The notes: generated by a model from the letters alone, not told the origin. Counted from the stretch's first letter, positions 33,879 to 45,212 are shown. The stretch: DNA of 50,228 nt from Pirellulales bacterium (GCA_036267355.1 DATAWG010000005.1:1-50228), one strand, 5' to 3'. A program made the numbers and translations.

Positions 33879-34276
33879 CACCGCTGAAACGCCAGTCGAA
33901 TGCCGACCGCGGTGCGATCCGCTCGCACCGCGATTGCGCGTTGATGCGGTCCGCCGTTGTCGGCGGGCCGCTAGTCGATGAAGCACCTTCCTTATTCACG
34001 CGGCACGCGTGGCCATGAGGAGAGCCGCAAAGACCGCTTCGGTGGAGGGCCGAAAGGGAAGGCGTTCGCCGCCCCGCAGCGACGAACACCTTGCGGAGCT
34101 TTGCGTAATTCAACTTCGATTGCCCGCAACCCCGCACACGAGTCGCTTGATTCCACACGTCAAGCCACCGTCGATTTGCGATTTCCGAGAGGGTCAGGCT
34201 GTGCGCGTGCGCTCGCGCAGCCGATGTTCCCGCCGATTCATCGTCGGCAACTCAAATTAGGAGCTAAGAGCAGCCT
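33879..34276. other. rplL-rpoB intergenic region
   Basis: About 400 bp without a convincing gene. It contains the strong hairpin at 33908-33932 listed next. In E. coli this interval holds an attenuator and an RNase III site that lower rpoBC expression relative to the ribosomal genes; a similar role here is an inference. Confidence 0.5.
33908..33932 (+). promoter_or_regulatory. Hairpin in the rplL-rpoB spacer
   Basis: CGCGGTGCGA and TCGCACCGCG form a perfect 10-bp stem around a five-base loop (TCCGC), 30 bp after the rplL stop. No T-run follows. It may be an attenuator, a pause site or an RNase III processing site, as in the homologous E. coli spacer. Confidence 0.6.
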
Positions 34277-37200
34277 ATGGCTATCACGGCAGAACGACGT
34301 CTGCGTCCGAAAGAAGTCCGCCGCTTCGGCAGCCTCCGCCAACCGCATCAGATTCCCGATCTGACCCAAATTCAGACCCACAGCTACGACAACTTCCTCC
34401 AATACGAGATCCCGCTTCAAAAGCGCAAAGATCAGGGCATCGAGGGAGTGTTGCGGGAAATTTTCCCGATCGAAAGCTACGACAAGAATCTGCGGCTGGA
34501 ATACATCCGCTACGAACTCGGCAAGCCACGCTACGAACCGGATGAATGCCGGCAACTGCGGCTGACCTATGGACGTCCGTTCCGCGTCTGGCTGCGGCTC
34601 ACCAAGGAAGAGCCGATCGAAGAAGAAGTCTATCTCGGCGATATGCCGATCATGCTCGGTGGCGGCGAATTTATCATCAACGGGGCCGAGCGCGTCGTCG
34701 TCAGCCAATTGCACCGCAGCCCCGGCGTCGATTTTGTCGCCGATACGGAATCCGGCGAGCGCAAGCTGCATAGCTGCCGGATCATCCCCGAACGCGGCAG
34801 TTGGATCGAACTGAACATCTCGAAGAAGGACACGCTCTCGGTCCGCATCGATCAGAGCGGCAAGTTCTCGGCCATGACCTTGCTCCGGGCAATGGACCCG
34901 AAATACAGCCGCGACCCCGATTTGCTGCGCATTTTCTACCCCACGACGGTCGAGAAAATCGTCGATGGCCGCAGCGCCGCGAAAATCGAGGGCAAGATCG
35001 CCGTCGAAGATATCGTCTACCCGGCCGAAAGCGAAAAAGCCGGCGAGATCATTCTCGAATCGGGCCAGAAAATCACGAAGAACGCCGTGGAATTGATCAT
35101 CACCTCGGGCCTGACTTCCGTCGAAGTGATGGCCGATGTCAAAGTGCCGCTGATTCTCAACAGCCTGGCGGAAGACAACACCGGCAGCCACGAAGAAGCC
35201 CTGCTGCGGATCTATCAGCGGCTCCGGCCAGGCAATCCGCCGCAATTGGAAAAGGCCCGGGCCTTGTTCCACGAAAAATTCTACGACACCAATCGCTACC
35301 GCCTGGGCCGCGTCGGCCGCTTCCGCATCAGCCGTAAGCTGAAGCTCGACATTCCGGAAACGGAAATGACGCTCCGGCCCGAGGATCTGATCGCCGCAAT
35401 CAAGTATCTGCTCGCGCTCACGTCCGGCGACCCGGACGTCGAGGTCGACGATATCGACCACCTGGGCAATCGCCGCTTGCGAACGATCGACGAATTGGCT
35501 TGCGACGAATTGCGCAAGGGCTTCCTGAAGCTGCGGCGCACCGTCCAAGAGCGGATGAGCCTGAAAGACGTCGTCGACATGACGCCGCGCAGCTTGATCA
35601 ATCCCAAGAGCATTTCCGCGGCGATCGAATACTTCTTCGGCCGCGGCGAATTGTCGCAAGTGGTCGACCAGACGAATCCGCTGTCGATGCTGACGCACGA
35701 GCGGCGGCTTTCGGCACTTGGCCCCGGCGGCTTGAATCGCAAACGGGCCGGTTTCGAAGTGCGCGACGTGCACATCTCGCACTACGGCCGCATCTGCCCG
35801 ATCGAAACGCCGGAAGGCACGAACATCGGTCTGATCTCGAGCCTGGGCATCTATTCGGCCGTCGATGAATATGGATTCTTGATCACTCCGTATCGCAAAG
35901 TCCACAAGGGAAAATTGGCCGATGAGGTCGTGTGGCTTCGGGCCGATCAGGAAAGCGAAGCCTATCTGGCTCCCGCTGACGCCCCGGTCGTAAACGGCCA
36001 TTTGCATGGCGACAACATCATCGCCCGCTTCCGCTCCGACTTCGTGTTAGTCTCGCCCGACAAGATTCAGTACATCGACGTGGCCCCGAGCCAGATGGTC
36101 GGCGTGTCCGCCGGCTTGATCCCATTCTTGGAACACGACGATGCCAACCGCGCGTTGATGGGCTCGAACATGCAGCGTCAAGCCGTGCCCCTGTTGATCA
36201 CCGAGCCGCCGGTCGTGGCGACGGGCATGGAGCGAGATGTCGCCCAAAATTCGGGGATGATCGTTCGCGCTGCCCGCAAGGGAACGGTCACGTATGTCGA
36301 CGCGAATCGGATCGAAATCGCCGGCGATGTTTATCACATGCGCAAATTCGTCGGCCTCAACGAACGCACCTGCCAAAACCAGAAGCCGATCGTCGAGTTG
36401 GGCCAAAAGGTCGAAAAGGCGGAGGTGATCGCCGACGGGGCTGCGACGTTCCGAGGCGAATTGGCCTTGGGCCGCAATGTGCTGGTCGGTTTCATGGCCT
36501 GGGATGGGTTCAACTTCGAAGATGCCATCATCATCAGCGAAGAATTGGTCGAGCGCGACGTGTACACGTCGATCCATATCGAAGAATTCGACATCGAAAT
36601 TCGCGAAACCAAGTTGGGCCGCGAGGAATTCACTCGTGATATCCCCAACGTCAGCGAAAAAGCGCTGCGAAATCTCGATGAGACGGGCATCGTGCGAATC
36701 GGCACGTACGTGCGCCCCGGCGATATTCTGGTCGGCAAAGTTTCGCCGAAATCGAAGACCGAACTCACGCCGGAAGAAAAACTGTTGCACGCTATCTTCG
36801 GCCGAGCCGGCGAAGACGTGAAAAACGATTCGCTCGAAGTCCCCTCGGGCGTGGAAGGCATCGTCATCGACACGCAAAAGTTTTCGCGCCGCATGAGCCT
36901 CAGCGAAGACGAACGTAAGTCGTTCGAAAAGGCCCTCAAGGAAGCGGAAGCCGAAGGGAATGCCCAGATCGCGGCCGCCTTCGGCGATATGGTCGCCGAG
37001 ATGGAAGGCATCTTGCAACGGCCGTTGACCGACGAAGACGGCACGCCGCTGGTGCGCGATCAGGAGCATCGCTTCGTCGCCGAGCGGGCCTTGCAATTCA
37101 AGCTCGATGCAATCGACATCCGCAGCCCGCAACGCAAGACGGAAGTCGAAAAGGCGTACAAGACCAAATGGCCGGCCATTGAGGCTGCCATCGATGCCCG

Positions 37201-37987
37201 CGATCGCAAGCTGAATAGCATGAAGCGCGGCGACGAATTGCGCAGCGGCGTGCTGCAGATGGTGAAGGTCTACATCGCGGCCAAGCGCGTGATCTCGGTC
37301 GGCGATAAGATGGCCGGCCGGCACGGGAACAAAGGTGTCATCGCCAAGATTCTGCCGAAGGAAGACATGCCGTTCCTGGCCGACGGCACGAGCGTGCAAA
37401 TCCTGTTGAACCCGCTCGGCGTTCCCAGCCGCATGAACGTGGGCCAGATTCTGGAAACGCATCTCGGCTGGGCCGGCGCTTTGCTCGGTTTCCAAGCGAT
37501 TACGCCGGTCTTCGACGGCGCCACGGAAGAGGCCATCGGCAAGTGCCTGACGGAAGCGAAACTTCCCAAGCACGGCAAGGCCCAACTCTTCGACGGGCGA
37601 ACCGGAGAAGCGTTGGAGCAGGAAACCACCGTCGGCTACATCTACATGCTCAAACTGCACCATCTGGTCGACGACAAGGTGCATGCCCGGTCGACCGGCC
37701 CCTACTCGCTGATCACGCAGCAGCCGCTGGGTGGCAAGGCGCGATTCGGCGGCCAGCGGTTTGGGGAAATGGAAGTTTGGGCGCTCGAGGCCTACGGCGC
37801 GGCCTACGTGCTGCAAGAACTGCTGACGGTGAAAAGCGACGACGTCGAAGGCCGCACGAAAATCTACGAATCGATGGTCAAGGGAGAAAACACGCTCGAA
37901 GCCGGCACGCCCGCCAGCTTCGATGTGCTCACCAACGAAATTCGCGGACTGGCGCTCAACATGCAACTCGAAAAGCGACGGATTTAG
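34277..37987 (+). CDS. rpoB: DNA-directed RNA polymerase subunit beta
   Basis: This is the 1236-residue catalytic subunit. Recognisable stretches are [20 protein letters not shown], the rifampicin-binding region ([20 protein letters not shown], then [12 protein letters not shown]) and [20 protein letters not shown]. The active-site loop [20 protein letters not shown] and the C-terminal [20 protein letters not shown] are also present. At the main rifampicin-contact positions the usual Asp, His and Ser (DQ, TH, LSALG) are kept, which predicts sensitivity on known rules. It is shorter than the E. coli subunit. Unusually, about 960 bp separate it from rpoC. Confidence 0.98.
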   Translation: MAITAERRLRPKEVRRFGSLRQPHQIPDLTQIQTHSYDNFLQYEIPLQKRKDQGIEGVLREIFPIESYDKNLRLEYIRYELGKPRYEPDECRQLRLTYGRPFRVWLRLTKEEPIEEEVYLGDMPIMLGGGEFIINGAERVVVSQLHRSPGVDFVADTESGERKLHSCRIIPERGSWIELNISKKDTLSVRIDQSGKFSAMTLLRAMDPKYSRDPDLLRIFYPTTVEKIVDGRSAAKIEGKIAVEDIVYPAESEKAGEIILESGQKITKNAVELIITSGLTSVEVMADVKVPLILNSLAEDNTGSHEEALLRIYQRLRPGNPPQLEKARALFHEKFYDTNRYRLGRVGRFRISRKLKLDIPETEMTLRPEDLIAAIKYLLALTSGDPDVEVDDIDHLGNRRLRTIDELACDELRKGFLKLRRTVQERMSLKDVVDMTPRSLINPKSISAAIEYFFGRGELSQVVDQTNPLSMLTHERRLSALGPGGLNRKRAGFEVRDVHISHYGRICPIETPEGTNIGLISSLGIYSAVDEYGFLITPYRKVHKGKLADEVVWLRADQESEAYLAPADAPVVNGHLHGDNIIARFRSDFVLVSPDKIQYIDVAPSQMVGVSAGLIPFLEHDDANRALMGSNMQRQAVPLLITEPPVVATGMERDVAQNSGMIVRAARKGTVTYVDANRIEIAGDVYHMRKFVGLNERTCQNQKPIVELGQKVEKAEVIADGAATFRGELALGRNVLVGFMAWDGFNFEDAIIISEELVERDVYTSIHIEEFDIEIRETKLGREEFTRDIPNVSEKALRNLDETGIVRIGTYVRPGDILVGKVSPKSKTELTPEEKLLHAIFGRAGEDVKNDSLEVPSGVEGIVIDTQKFSRRMSLSEDERKSFEKALKEAEAEGNAQIAAAFGDMVAEMEGILQRPLTDEDGTPLVRDQEHRFVAERALQFKLDAIDIRSPQRKTEVEKAYKTKWPAIEAAIDARDRKLNSMKRGDELRSGVLQMVKVYIAAKRVISVGDKMAGRHGNKGVIAKILPKEDMPFLADGTSVQILLNPLGVPSRMNVGQILETHLGWAGALLGFQAITPVFDGATEEAIGKCLTEAKLPKHGKAQLFDGRTGEALEQETTVGYIYMLKLHHLVDDKVHARSTGPYSLITQQPLGGKARFGGQRFGEMEVWALEAYGAAYVLQELLTVKSDDVEGRTKIYESMVKGENTLEAGTPASFDVLTNEIRGLALNMQLEKRRI

Positions 37988-38018
37988 CAGTTCGCGATTT
38001 CAAATTTGAAATCTGATA

Positions 38019-38249
38019 ATGGCAACAACCGACGCAATGCAAGTCGTTCGCTTACGGAACAAGTGGTTGAATTACGCGACGTCAGGGCACTGTGGTAACA
38101 AAAAGCTACGCGACTGCAAGCCGGAGAGCCCGAGCTTCAGCATCCTCCAACGGATAGGCCCGGATGCGGAGCCCAACTACGTCCAGAAGCTCGAGGCCGG
38201 GTGGCAGGGCCGCCTCCACACGCGTAAGTTTGGACTAAACGACAACTAG
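38019..38249 (+). CDS. Small ORF between rpoB and rpoC, possible nuclease fragment
   Basis: This is a 76-residue frame starting 31 bp after the rpoB stop. Its second half has real-protein character (GNKKLRDCKPESPSFSILQR, then LEAGWQGRLHTRKFGLND). The pattern N-KKL ... FSIL ... LEAGWQ ... GLN recalls the C-terminal half of GIY-YIG nucleases, where a Glu precedes a Trp and a closing GLN. The N-terminal half of such a domain is absent, so if this is right it is a remnant. I hold this only as a possibility. It may equally be a small uncharacterised protein. Confidence 0.35.
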   Translation: MATTDAMQVVRLRNKWLNYATSGHCGNKKLRDCKPESPSFSILQRIGPDAEPNYVQKLEAGWQGRLHTRKFGLNDN

Positions 38250-38304
38250 CAAGAAATAAGGGACCGGAGGGCCATCTGCGGCGAATAAGAGCGGCGAATA
38301 AGAC

Positions 38305-38535
38305 ATGCCAAAGTACTCGCGTATCACCGTCCGGCCGGAGCAGATGGGCGGTGTGCCTTGTGTGCGCGGTCTGCGCATTCCCGTTGCCACCGTGGTCGGA
38401 ATGGTCGCAGAGCGAATGACAGACGGCGAAAAATTGGCGCATTACCCCGATTTAGCGGCAGACGAAATCCACGAGTGTCTCCTGTTCGCCGCTGAGGCGG
38501 TTCGAGAACGCGAATTGCCCTTGGTCACGCTCTGA
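38305..38535 (+). CDS. DUF433 family antitoxin
   Basis: This is a 76-residue protein of the DUF433 type, small winged-helix antitoxins paired with DUF5615 PIN-like toxins. [20 protein letters not shown] is the characteristic start (V..GG.P.IRG). [20 protein letters not shown] and [20 protein letters not shown] follow. It is intact, starts at an ATG about 320 bp after rpoB, and its stop overlaps the start of the toxin gene (TGATG). It would normally repress its own operon and neutralise the toxin. Confidence 0.85.
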   Translation: MPKYSRITVRPEQMGGVPCVRGLRIPVATVVGMVAERMTDGEKLAHYPDLAADEIHECLLFAAEAVRERELPLVTL

Positions 38536-38904
38536 TGAGATTTCTCATCGACAATGCGCTCTCACCCTGGCTTGCCGAGCAACTTCGCCACGCCGGCCAC
38601 GACGCGGTGCATGTTCGACACTATGGGATGTAAGCGGACGAAGATGAAAGGATCTTCGATCGAGCGGCTGACGAACAACGAGTGCTGGTTTCAGCTGACA
38701 CTGATTTTGGGCGATCTTGGCGGATCGCAACAGCCAACAGCCTTCGTTTATTTTGTTCCGCGGCGATTTGTCGCGGGTTCCAGCAAATCAGTTTCGTACT
38801 TTGTTAGCAAATTTACCCACCGTCTAAAGCGCTCTGAACGCCGGCGCGATCGTCGTGTTTGAATCACATCGAATTCGCGTTCGCAACCTGCCGCTCGCCT
38901 AGCG
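38535..38904 (+). pseudogene. Broken DUF5615 PIN-like toxin
   Basis: The frame starts [20 protein letters not shown], then [12 protein letters not shown], the usual start of DUF5615 proteins. A TAA then replaces the next codon. The same frame resumes as ADEDERIFDRAADEQRVLVS, then ADTDFG. After a one-base deletion in the G-run near 38720 it continues one frame over as ILADRNSQQPSFILFRGDLS, then RVPANQFRTLLANLPTV. A second TAA follows, then SALNAGAIVVFESHRIRVRN and LPLA, ending at TAG 38902-38904. Three lesions make a working toxin impossible, although each part is recognisable and the ancestor fits as one gene of about 123 codons. It overlaps the antitoxin stop and ends 46 bp before rpoC. Confidence 0.88.
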
Positions 38905-38950
38905 CGACTTTGCATACGAACCAATCGGTCTTCTCCCAGGAGCCTTGAAT

Positions 38951-41900
38951 ATGAGCACCGCAGACAGCTCTTACGACCGGATCAACGACTACACGGCGGT
39001 CAAGATCAGCCTGGCCCGGCCGCACGATATTCGCAGTTGGTCGTTCGGCGAAGTGAAAAAGCCGGAAACCATCAACTACCGCACCTACCGTCCGGAAAAA
39101 GACGGCCTGTTCTGCGAGCGCATCTTTGGCCCGGAAAAAGACTGGGAATGCGCCTGCGGCAAGTATCGCGGCATGAAATACAAGGGCATGATCTGCGATC
39201 GTTGCGGCGTGAAGGTGACGCACAGCCGCGTCCGCCGCAAGCGGATGGGCCACATCGAATTGGCTGCGCCGGTCGTGCATATCTGGTTTTTCAAGGCCAT
39301 GCCGAGCCGCCTCGGCAATCTGCTCGACATGAAAACGACCAGCCTGGAAAAAGTGATCTACTTCCAGGACTACGTCGTCACGAACCCCGGCGACACGCCG
39401 CTGAAAAAGCAGCAATTGCTGACCGAGGAAGAATACCGCGCCGCGCGCGAGCAATATGGCGACGGCTCGTTCGAGGCCGAGATGGGCGCCGAAGCAGTGC
39501 GCAAGCTGCTCGTGGGTCTCGATTTGGTCACGCTCTCCAAGCAATTGCGCGAAGATTTGCACGAGACCAATTCCAAGCAAAAAAAGAAGGACCTCATCAA
39601 TCGGCTGAAAATCGTCGAATCCATCCGCGATAGCGACAACAAGCCGGAATGGATGGTGCTCGACGTGATTCCGGTCATCCCGCCGGACTTGCGACCGCTG
39701 GTGCTGTTGGATTCGGGCAATTTCGCCACCAGCGACTTGAACGATCTCTACCGCCGCATCATCAACCGCAACAACCGCTTGAAAAAGCTGGTCGATCTGA
39801 ATGCGCCAGAGGTGATCATCCGCAACGAAAAACGCATGCTCCAGCAATCGGTCGACGCGCTGTTCGACAACAATCGCTGCAAGCGGCCCGTGCTCGGATC
39901 GAGCAATCGCCCCTTGAAATCGCTGACCGACATGATCAAGGGGAAGCAGGGCCGCTTCCGCGAGAATCTGCTCGGCAAGCGCGTCGATTATTCCGCCCGT
40001 AGCGTGATCGTGGTCGGGCCGACTTTGCGGCTGCACCAATGCGGGCTGCCGAAAAAGATCGCGCTCGAATTGTTTCAGCCGTTCATCATTCGCCGGCTGA
40101 AAGAGCTCAACCACGCCGATACGATCAAAAGCGCCAAGAAGATGCTCGAGCGCAAGGACGATGAGGTATGGGATATCCTCGAAGAGGTGATCCGCAATCA
40201 CCCCGTGCTTCTCAATCGCGCCCCGACGCTGCATCGCATGGGCATCCAGGCGTTCGAGCCGGTGTTGGTCGAAGGCAACGCGATCAAGCTGCACCCGCTG
40301 GTTTGCAAGGGATTCAACGCCGATTTCGATGGCGACCAGATGGCCGTCCATTTGCCGCTGTCGATTGAAGCCCAGGTCGAAGCCCATACGCTGATGATGG
40401 CCACGAACAACATCTTCAGCCCGGCCAACGGCGCGCCGATCATCAGCCCGTCGCAAGACGTGGTGATGGGTTGTTATTATCTGACGATGATTCTCCACGC
40501 CAGCCAGCAGGGCGAGGGGATGATTTTCTCATCGCTCGACGAAGTGCAGTTGGCCTATTCGCTCGGCGTCGTGAAGACGCACGCTCGGATCAAGGTCCGG
40601 CTGCCGAAGAATCGCCGGCTCAAAACCGACAACGAAGCGCTGGCCAAGCCAGGCGCGCTGATCGACACGACCGTCGGCCGCGTGATGTTCAATTCCACGC
40701 TCCCCGAGGGAATGCTGTTCTACAACCTTCCGATGCGTTCCAGCGAGTTGGCCAAGGTTATTTCGGATTGCTATCAAGCGCTCGGCCGGCGGAAGACCAT
40801 CGATCTGCTCGACGATATGAACCGCCTCGGCTTCCGCAACAGTACGCGCAGCGGTCTTTCGTTTGCCACCGACGATCTCATCACACCGTCGAATAAGTCG
40901 CGAATCATCGGCGAAGCCGAAAAGTCGGTGCTCAAGATCTACAAGCTCTATCAACGCGGCATCATCACCGAAGGGGAGCGATACAACCAGGTGCTCGACG
41001 CTTGGACGCACGCCCGCGAAAAAATCACCACGGAAATGATGACCGAGCTGGAAAACGACCATCGGCATACGAACTACGTCAACCCGATCTTCTTGATGGC
41101 CCACTCGGGTGCCCGAGGCGGCGTCGAGCAAATTCGCCAGTTGGCCGGGATGCGCGGTTTGATGGCCAAGCCGTCGGGCAAGATCATCGAAACGCCGATC
41201 AAGGCCAACTTCCGCGAAGGGCTGACAGTGCTGGAATATTTCAGCTCGACGCACGGCGCCCGCAAAGGCTTGGCCGACACGGCCCTCAAGACGGCCGACT
41301 CCGGCTATCTGACCCGCAAGCTGGCCGACGTTGCCCAAAATGTCGTCATCACGATGCACGATTGCGGCACGACGCAAGGGATCACCAAGGGAGTAATCTA
41401 CCGCGGTGAAAAGGTCGAAGTCGGTTTGGCTGATTCGATCCGCGGCCGCGTGAGCCGGGCCAACATCGTCAACCCGATCACCGACGAAATGGTGGTCGCC
41501 GAAAGCGAGCTAATCACTCCCAAGGTCGCGCGCCGGATCGAGGATCTCGGTCTGGAAAAGATTCAGGTTCGCAGCGCGCTCACCTGCGATGCCCCGCTGG
41601 GCATTTGCCGGTTGTGCTACGGCATGGACCTTTCGACCGGCACACTGGTCGAAGAAGGCATGGCCGTCGGAATCATCGGCGCCCAAAGCATCGGCGAACC
41701 GGGCACGCAACTCACCATGCGCACCTTCCACATCGGCGGCGTCGGTCAGCGCTCGATCGTCGACAACGAAAGCCGAGCCAAGAAGAACGGCGTCGTCCAG
41801 TTCACGCGGCTGAAAGTCGTGCGCAACGACGCGGGCGAGCAAGTCGTGCTCACGCGCAACGGCGAAATTCAAGTGTTGGACCCCAAGGGACGAGAACTCG

Positions 41901-43288
41901 AGAAATACGAAGTTCCCGCGGGCGCCATCCTGTTGGTCGAAGAGAACCAGGAAGTCAAGACCGGCACCGTTCTCTGCCAATGGGATCCGCACAGCATCCC
42001 GATTCTCGCCGAAGTCACCGGCAAGGTTCGCTACGAGGACGTGATCGAAGGCGAAACGATGCGCATCGAAAAGGACCCCAGCGGTCACGTTCGCCGCATG
42101 GTGCTCGAACACAAGGGGGATTTCCATCCGCAAGTGGTCTTGGAAGACGAGTCGGGAAAAATTCTCGACTTCTACTACCTGCCGGAAAAGGCCTATATCG
42201 AAGTGAACGAAGGCGATCAGGTCACGGCCGGAACGCTGCTGGCCAAAACGCCTCGTGAAGTATCCGGCACGCAAGACATCACCGGCGGTCTGCCGCGGGT
42301 GACCGAAATCTTCGAAGCCCGCAAGCCGAAGGATCCGGCCGTTATCGCCGAGATCGACGGAACGGTCGAACTGCTCGGCGAAAAACGCCGCGGCAAACGG
42401 ACAATCATCGTCCGCAGCGAAAGCGGCATCGAGCGCGAACACCTCGTGTCGCACGGCAAGCACTTGCGCGTGCATGCCGGCGACTTTGTCCGGGCAGGCG
42501 AAGCCCTCGTCGATGGCCCGCTGGTGCCGCACGACATCCTCCGCATCTCCGGCGAAGAAGCCGTGCAGCAATACCTGGTTCGCGAAATTCAAAACGTCTA
42601 TCGCAGCCAGCGCGTCGAAATCGATGACAAGCATATCGAGATCATCGTTTGCCAGATGCTCCGTAAAGTGCGGATCGAAAGCGTCGGCGACACCGGGCTG
42701 CTGCCGGGCAGCGTGATGGATAAGTTCGAATTCCGGGCCGTGAATCAGAACCTGTCGCAATGCGTGAAGATCACCGAAAAGGGAGACAGCGATTTCGCTC
42801 CCGGCACCATCGTGCCCAAGGATGCGCTGGAGCAGGTCAACGCTCAGATCGAAGCCCTCGGCGGCGAACCGTGCAAGGGCACCAAGCCCAAGCCGGCCAC
42901 TGCCAGCACCCAGTTGCTCGGGATCACCAAGGCGGCCGTGCAAAGCTCCAGCTTCATCTCGGCCGCTAGCTTCCAGGAAACCACCAAAGTGCTCACCGAA
43001 GCGGCCTTGGCCGGCAAGGTGGACCACTTGGTAGGCCTGAAGGAAAACGTGATCCTCGGCCACTTGATTCCCGCCGGAACCGGCTTCCACACCTTCCAAG
43101 GCTCGGAAGTCCGAATCCGCAAGGAGGCGCTCGAAGCCTTGGCCCACGAACCGGAACGCGTCCTGCCTCGCCATTTCCCACTCCTGGAAACCGGCGATGC
43201 AGGCTCAAAAACTGCGACCGCCGAAGCCCCGGCCGCCACGAGCCTCGACTCCCTGCTCGGCGGCGACGGCAAAGCCGGCAAAGGCTAA
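38951..43288 (+). CDS. rpoC: DNA-directed RNA polymerase subunit beta'
   Basis: This is the 1445-residue subunit. The N-terminal zinc site is Cys67, Cys69, Cys82 and Cys85 ([16 protein letters not shown]). The active-site [12 protein letters not shown] (Asp458, Asp460, Asp462) binds the catalytic magnesium. The bridge-helix and trigger-loop regions include [20 protein letters not shown]. The second zinc site uses [33 protein letters not shown] is the conserved trigger-loop segment. The C-terminus ends in an Ala/Thr-rich tail. I chose the ATG at 38951 because AGGAG lies eight bases upstream; a TTG six bases earlier is less likely. Confidence 0.98.
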   Translation: MSTADSSYDRINDYTAVKISLARPHDIRSWSFGEVKKPETINYRTYRPEKDGLFCERIFGPEKDWECACGKYRGMKYKGMICDRCGVKVTHSRVRRKRMGHIELAAPVVHIWFFKAMPSRLGNLLDMKTTSLEKVIYFQDYVVTNPGDTPLKKQQLLTEEEYRAAREQYGDGSFEAEMGAEAVRKLLVGLDLVTLSKQLREDLHETNSKQKKKDLINRLKIVESIRDSDNKPEWMVLDVIPVIPPDLRPLVLLDSGNFATSDLNDLYRRIINRNNRLKKLVDLNAPEVIIRNEKRMLQQSVDALFDNNRCKRPVLGSSNRPLKSLTDMIKGKQGRFRENLLGKRVDYSARSVIVVGPTLRLHQCGLPKKIALELFQPFIIRRLKELNHADTIKSAKKMLERKDDEVWDILEEVIRNHPVLLNRAPTLHRMGIQAFEPVLVEGNAIKLHPLVCKGFNADFDGDQMAVHLPLSIEAQVEAHTLMMATNNIFSPANGAPIISPSQDVVMGCYYLTMILHASQQGEGMIFSSLDEVQLAYSLGVVKTHARIKVRLPKNRRLKTDNEALAKPGALIDTTVGRVMFNSTLPEGMLFYNLPMRSSELAKVISDCYQALGRRKTIDLLDDMNRLGFRNSTRSGLSFATDDLITPSNKSRIIGEAEKSVLKIYKLYQRGIITEGERYNQVLDAWTHAREKITTEMMTELENDHRHTNYVNPIFLMAHSGARGGVEQIRQLAGMRGLMAKPSGKIIETPIKANFREGLTVLEYFSSTHGARKGLADTALKTADSGYLTRKLADVAQNVVITMHDCGTTQGITKGVIYRGEKVEVGLADSIRGRVSRANIVNPITDEMVVAESELITPKVARRIEDLGLEKIQVRSALTCDAPLGICRLCYGMDLSTGTLVEEGMAVGIIGAQSIGEPGTQLTMRTFHIGGVGQRSIVDNESRAKKNGVVQFTRLKVVRNDAGEQVVLTRNGEIQVLDPKGRELEKYEVPAGAILLVEENQEVKTGTVLCQWDPHSIPILAEVTGKVRYEDVIEGETMRIEKDPSGHVRRMVLEHKGDFHPQVVLEDESGKILDFYYLPEKAYIEVNEGDQVTAGTLLAKTPREVSGTQDITGGLPRVTEIFEARKPKDPAVIAEIDGTVELLGEKRRGKRTIIVRSESGIEREHLVSHGKHLRVHAGDFVRAGEALVDGPLVPHDILRISGEEAVQQYLVREIQNVYRSQRVEIDDKHIEIIVCQMLRKVRIESVGDTGLLPGSVMDKFEFRAVNQNLSQCVKITEKGDSDFAPGTIVPKDALEQVNAQIEALGGEPCKGTKPKPATASTQLLGITKAAVQSSSFISAASFQETTKVLTEAALAGKVDHLVGLKENVILGHLIPAGTGFHTFQGSEVRIRKEALEALAHEPERVLPRHFPLLETGDAGSKTATAEAPAATSLDSLLGGDGKAGKG

Positions 43289-43775
43289 AGACACGGCGCG
43301 CGATTGTCGCCGAAAACGGCGGCCCGAACTACGACGAGGGCTCCGATTCGGCGAGGGGGGCGGCCCGTAGCACTGCATGGGGCGAAACTGACCCTATGCC
43401 GCGCTAAACCAACGCGAATACAAGAAGACGAGCCCGTGGTTTTAAGAACCCCGGGCTTCGTCCGATCTTTGGGGCAAAAATAGGCGGCGGATGGACGGCG
43501 CAAAAGCCGACACGCAAGTCGAGCCCCTTGGGACGCCCTCTTCACTTGCCTCGGCGCGGACGCGAAAATGTCGCTACGATTCCGGCGGCGCGCGTGGGTT
43601 GGCGCGCCGCGTTGATCCTCGCCGGAGATGTCTTCGTGCGGTGTAACCCGGGCGTCGCCATGCAATGGATCCGATTCAGCGACCTAACCGGGCCGGAGAG
43701 CAGGTAAGCGACGATCCGAGTAAACTGAGAATCCTCACGAAGAAACCTTATTGCCCACCTTGGGAGGGTTTTGCA
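43289..43775. other. Region downstream of rpoC, no gene seen
   Basis: About 490 bp follow rpoC without a convincing gene; the usual rpsL-rpsG-fusA genes do not follow. An 11-bp stem with one mismatch (AGCCCGTGGTT / AACCCCGGGCT, 43431-43457) could contribute to ending the operon, but no T-run follows it. The region also contains the promoter area of the next gene. Confidence 0.5.
43431..43457 (+). terminator. Candidate hairpin after rpoC
   Basis: AGCCCGTGGTT and AACCCCGGGCT pair with one mismatch around TTAAG, about 140 bp after the rpoC stop. There is no following T-tract, so it is a weak terminator candidate or an RNA-stabilising stem. Confidence 0.4.
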
Positions 43776-44141
43776 ATGCAAACGCAAACCGACAGCCAAT
43801 TGGTCGCCAAGAAATGTGTTCCCTGTGAAGGGGGCGTGCCCAAGTATTCCTGGGCCGAGGCAGAAGAGCAGTTAAAATCCCTCGACGGCTGGCATCTGAC
43901 ACACGACGGCCAGCGGGTTCGCAAGGACTGGCTGGTCAAAAACTTCATGGCCGGGATGGATTTTTTCAACGCCGTCGCTCGGCTCGCGGAAGACGAGCAG
44001 CATCATCCCGATCTGCATCTCGAGGGCTACCGAAACGCGTGGATCGAAATCTGGACGCACGCCATCGGTGGCCTTTCGGAAAACGATTTCATCCTGGCAG
44101 CTAAAATCGATCGCCTGCCCGTGACGTTGAAGGGCGGCTAG
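43776..44141 (+). CDS. 4a-hydroxytetrahydrobiopterin dehydratase (PCD/DCoH)
   Basis: This is a 121-residue enzyme that dehydrates 4a-carbinolamine tetrahydropterin, recycling pterin cofactor; in some bacteria related proteins act in other pterin-dependent steps. The active-site motif is present: EDEQHHPDLHLEGYRNAWIE, then IWTHAIGGLSENDF. The N-terminal KKCVPCEGGVPKYSWAEAEE is typical of bacterial members. I chose the ATG at 43776 because GGGAGG lies just upstream and the conserved domain follows directly. No phenylalanine hydroxylase gene is in the window. Confidence 0.9.
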   Translation: MQTQTDSQLVAKKCVPCEGGVPKYSWAEAEEQLKSLDGWHLTHDGQRVRKDWLVKNFMAGMDFFNAVARLAEDEQHHPDLHLEGYRNAWIEIWTHAIGGLSENDFILAAKIDRLPVTLKGG

Positions 44142-44175
44142 AGATCGGCCCTTCAATATGCAATTGGTCCCGCCG

Positions 44176-45108
44176 CTAAAGCATTGGGCTCCAGCCGCCC
44201 ACGGCCTGCGGCGGGGCTGCGAATTGATCGGGATGCAGCAGGTGGGCGACGACTTCGAGACTATCGACCAGCCGGGGGCCCGATCGATTGAGATATGCGT
44301 TGCCATCGACGGCGAAAACCCGTCCGTTGCGAACGGCCGTCATTCCTTGCCAACCTGAAATTCTCGTCAATGCCCGCGCTTCGTCGAGCGTGCGGTTCAA
44401 TTCGAAGCCGCAAGGGCTGATGAGGATCACTTGCGGATCGTAAGCGAGCACGTCGGGCCAAGCATGATACGTGCTATGCCGGCCGCCGATCGATAAACCA
44501 TTTCGCCCGCCGGCCAGCTCGATGATCTCGGGCACCCAGTTGGCAGCCAGCATCAACGGCTCGGTCCATTCGATGCACACGACGCGCGGCCGCGCGGCCT
44601 CGGCCAATCCGGCCGTTTGGCGGCGGATCATGTCGATCCGAGATTCGAGTTCGGCGAGGCAGCGATCGGCCGCGGCACTTGACCCGGCCGCTTCACCGAC
44701 GCGCCGCAAATCGTTCAGCACATCGTCCAATCCTTGGGGATTCAGCGCGACGACGCGGCAATCGGCCAATCGCGGATCGCTCGCCACCGCGGAAAGCACA
44801 TCCTCGTAACTGACCGCGCAAACGTCGCACTGCTGCTGCGTGACGATCAGATCGGGCTTCAAACGGCCGAGCAATTCAACGTCCAAGCCATACAGCGGCC
44901 TGGCCGCGGCCGCCAATTCGCGCACCTGCGAATCGATGGCCGCACTCGATGCCGAAGCCGCGATGTGCGACATCGTCACTCGCGGCAATTGGCTTACCGC
45001 CGGGGGCCAATCGCATTCATGGCTCACCGCCACGACGCGTTCTCCCAGCCCGAGGACGAATAACATTTCGGTCGCGGCGGACAGCAGCGAAGCAATGCGA
45101 CAGGCCAT
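44176..45108 (-). CDS. BtuF-like cobalamin/corrinoid-binding protein
   Basis: This is a 310-residue protein of the periplasmic-binding fold used by BtuF (helical-backbone metal-receptor family). SLLSAATEMLFVLGLGERVV and AVSHECDWP are the standard opening. RLKPDLIVTQQQCDVCAVSY, VVALNPQGLDDVLNDLRRVG, AWPDVLAYDPQVILISPCGF and NGRVFAVDGNAYLNRSGPRL follow in the usual order. No signal peptide is visible, and no permease or ATPase gene is adjacent. It may therefore be a cytoplasmic corrinoid-binding protein or an orphan. The family call is firm and the ligand inferred. Confidence 0.82.
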   Translation of the reverse strand: MACRIASLLSAATEMLFVLGLGERVVAVSHECDWPPAVSQLPRVTMSHIAASASSAAIDSQVRELAAAARPLYGLDVELLGRLKPDLIVTQQQCDVCAVSYEDVLSAVASDPRLADCRVVALNPQGLDDVLNDLRRVGEAAGSSAAADRCLAELESRIDMIRRQTAGLAEAARPRVVCIEWTEPLMLAANWVPEIIELAGGRNGLSIGGRHSTYHAWPDVLAYDPQVILISPCGFELNRTLDEARALTRISGWQGMTAVRNGRVFAVDGNAYLNRSGPRLVDSLEVVAHLLHPDQFAAPPQAVGGWSPML

Positions 45109-45182
45109 GCGAGAGCCACGAAGGATGAAGAGATTTAATCACGAAAGGCGGGAAAACACGCGCAAAAATCTGCCATTGCAAA

Positions 45183-45212
45183 CACTAGTTCGAAGCGTAA
45201 GCGAGGATGCGC
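45183..45212. repeat. Partial copy of repeat family 2
   Basis: CACTAGTTCGAAGCGTAAGC, then GAGGATGCGC, matches the left arm of the element at 18025-18054 with one or two changes (CACTAGCCCGAAGCGTAAGC). No matching right arm was seen nearby, so it is a solo end or a truncated copy. Confidence 0.75.

Noticed and set aside
36047-37966. Long minus-strand open frame opposite rpoB
   Set aside because: It is a mirror of the GC-rich codon pattern of rpoB, has no protein-family features, and overlaps a certain essential gene completely. The same holds for 34238-36007, 38864-40498, 41510-43174 and 28333-30144.
38537-38862. Frame at 38554-38862 as an independent 102-residue gene
   Set aside because: It is an off-frame reading of the broken DUF5615 toxin; the conserved toxin residues lie in other frames.
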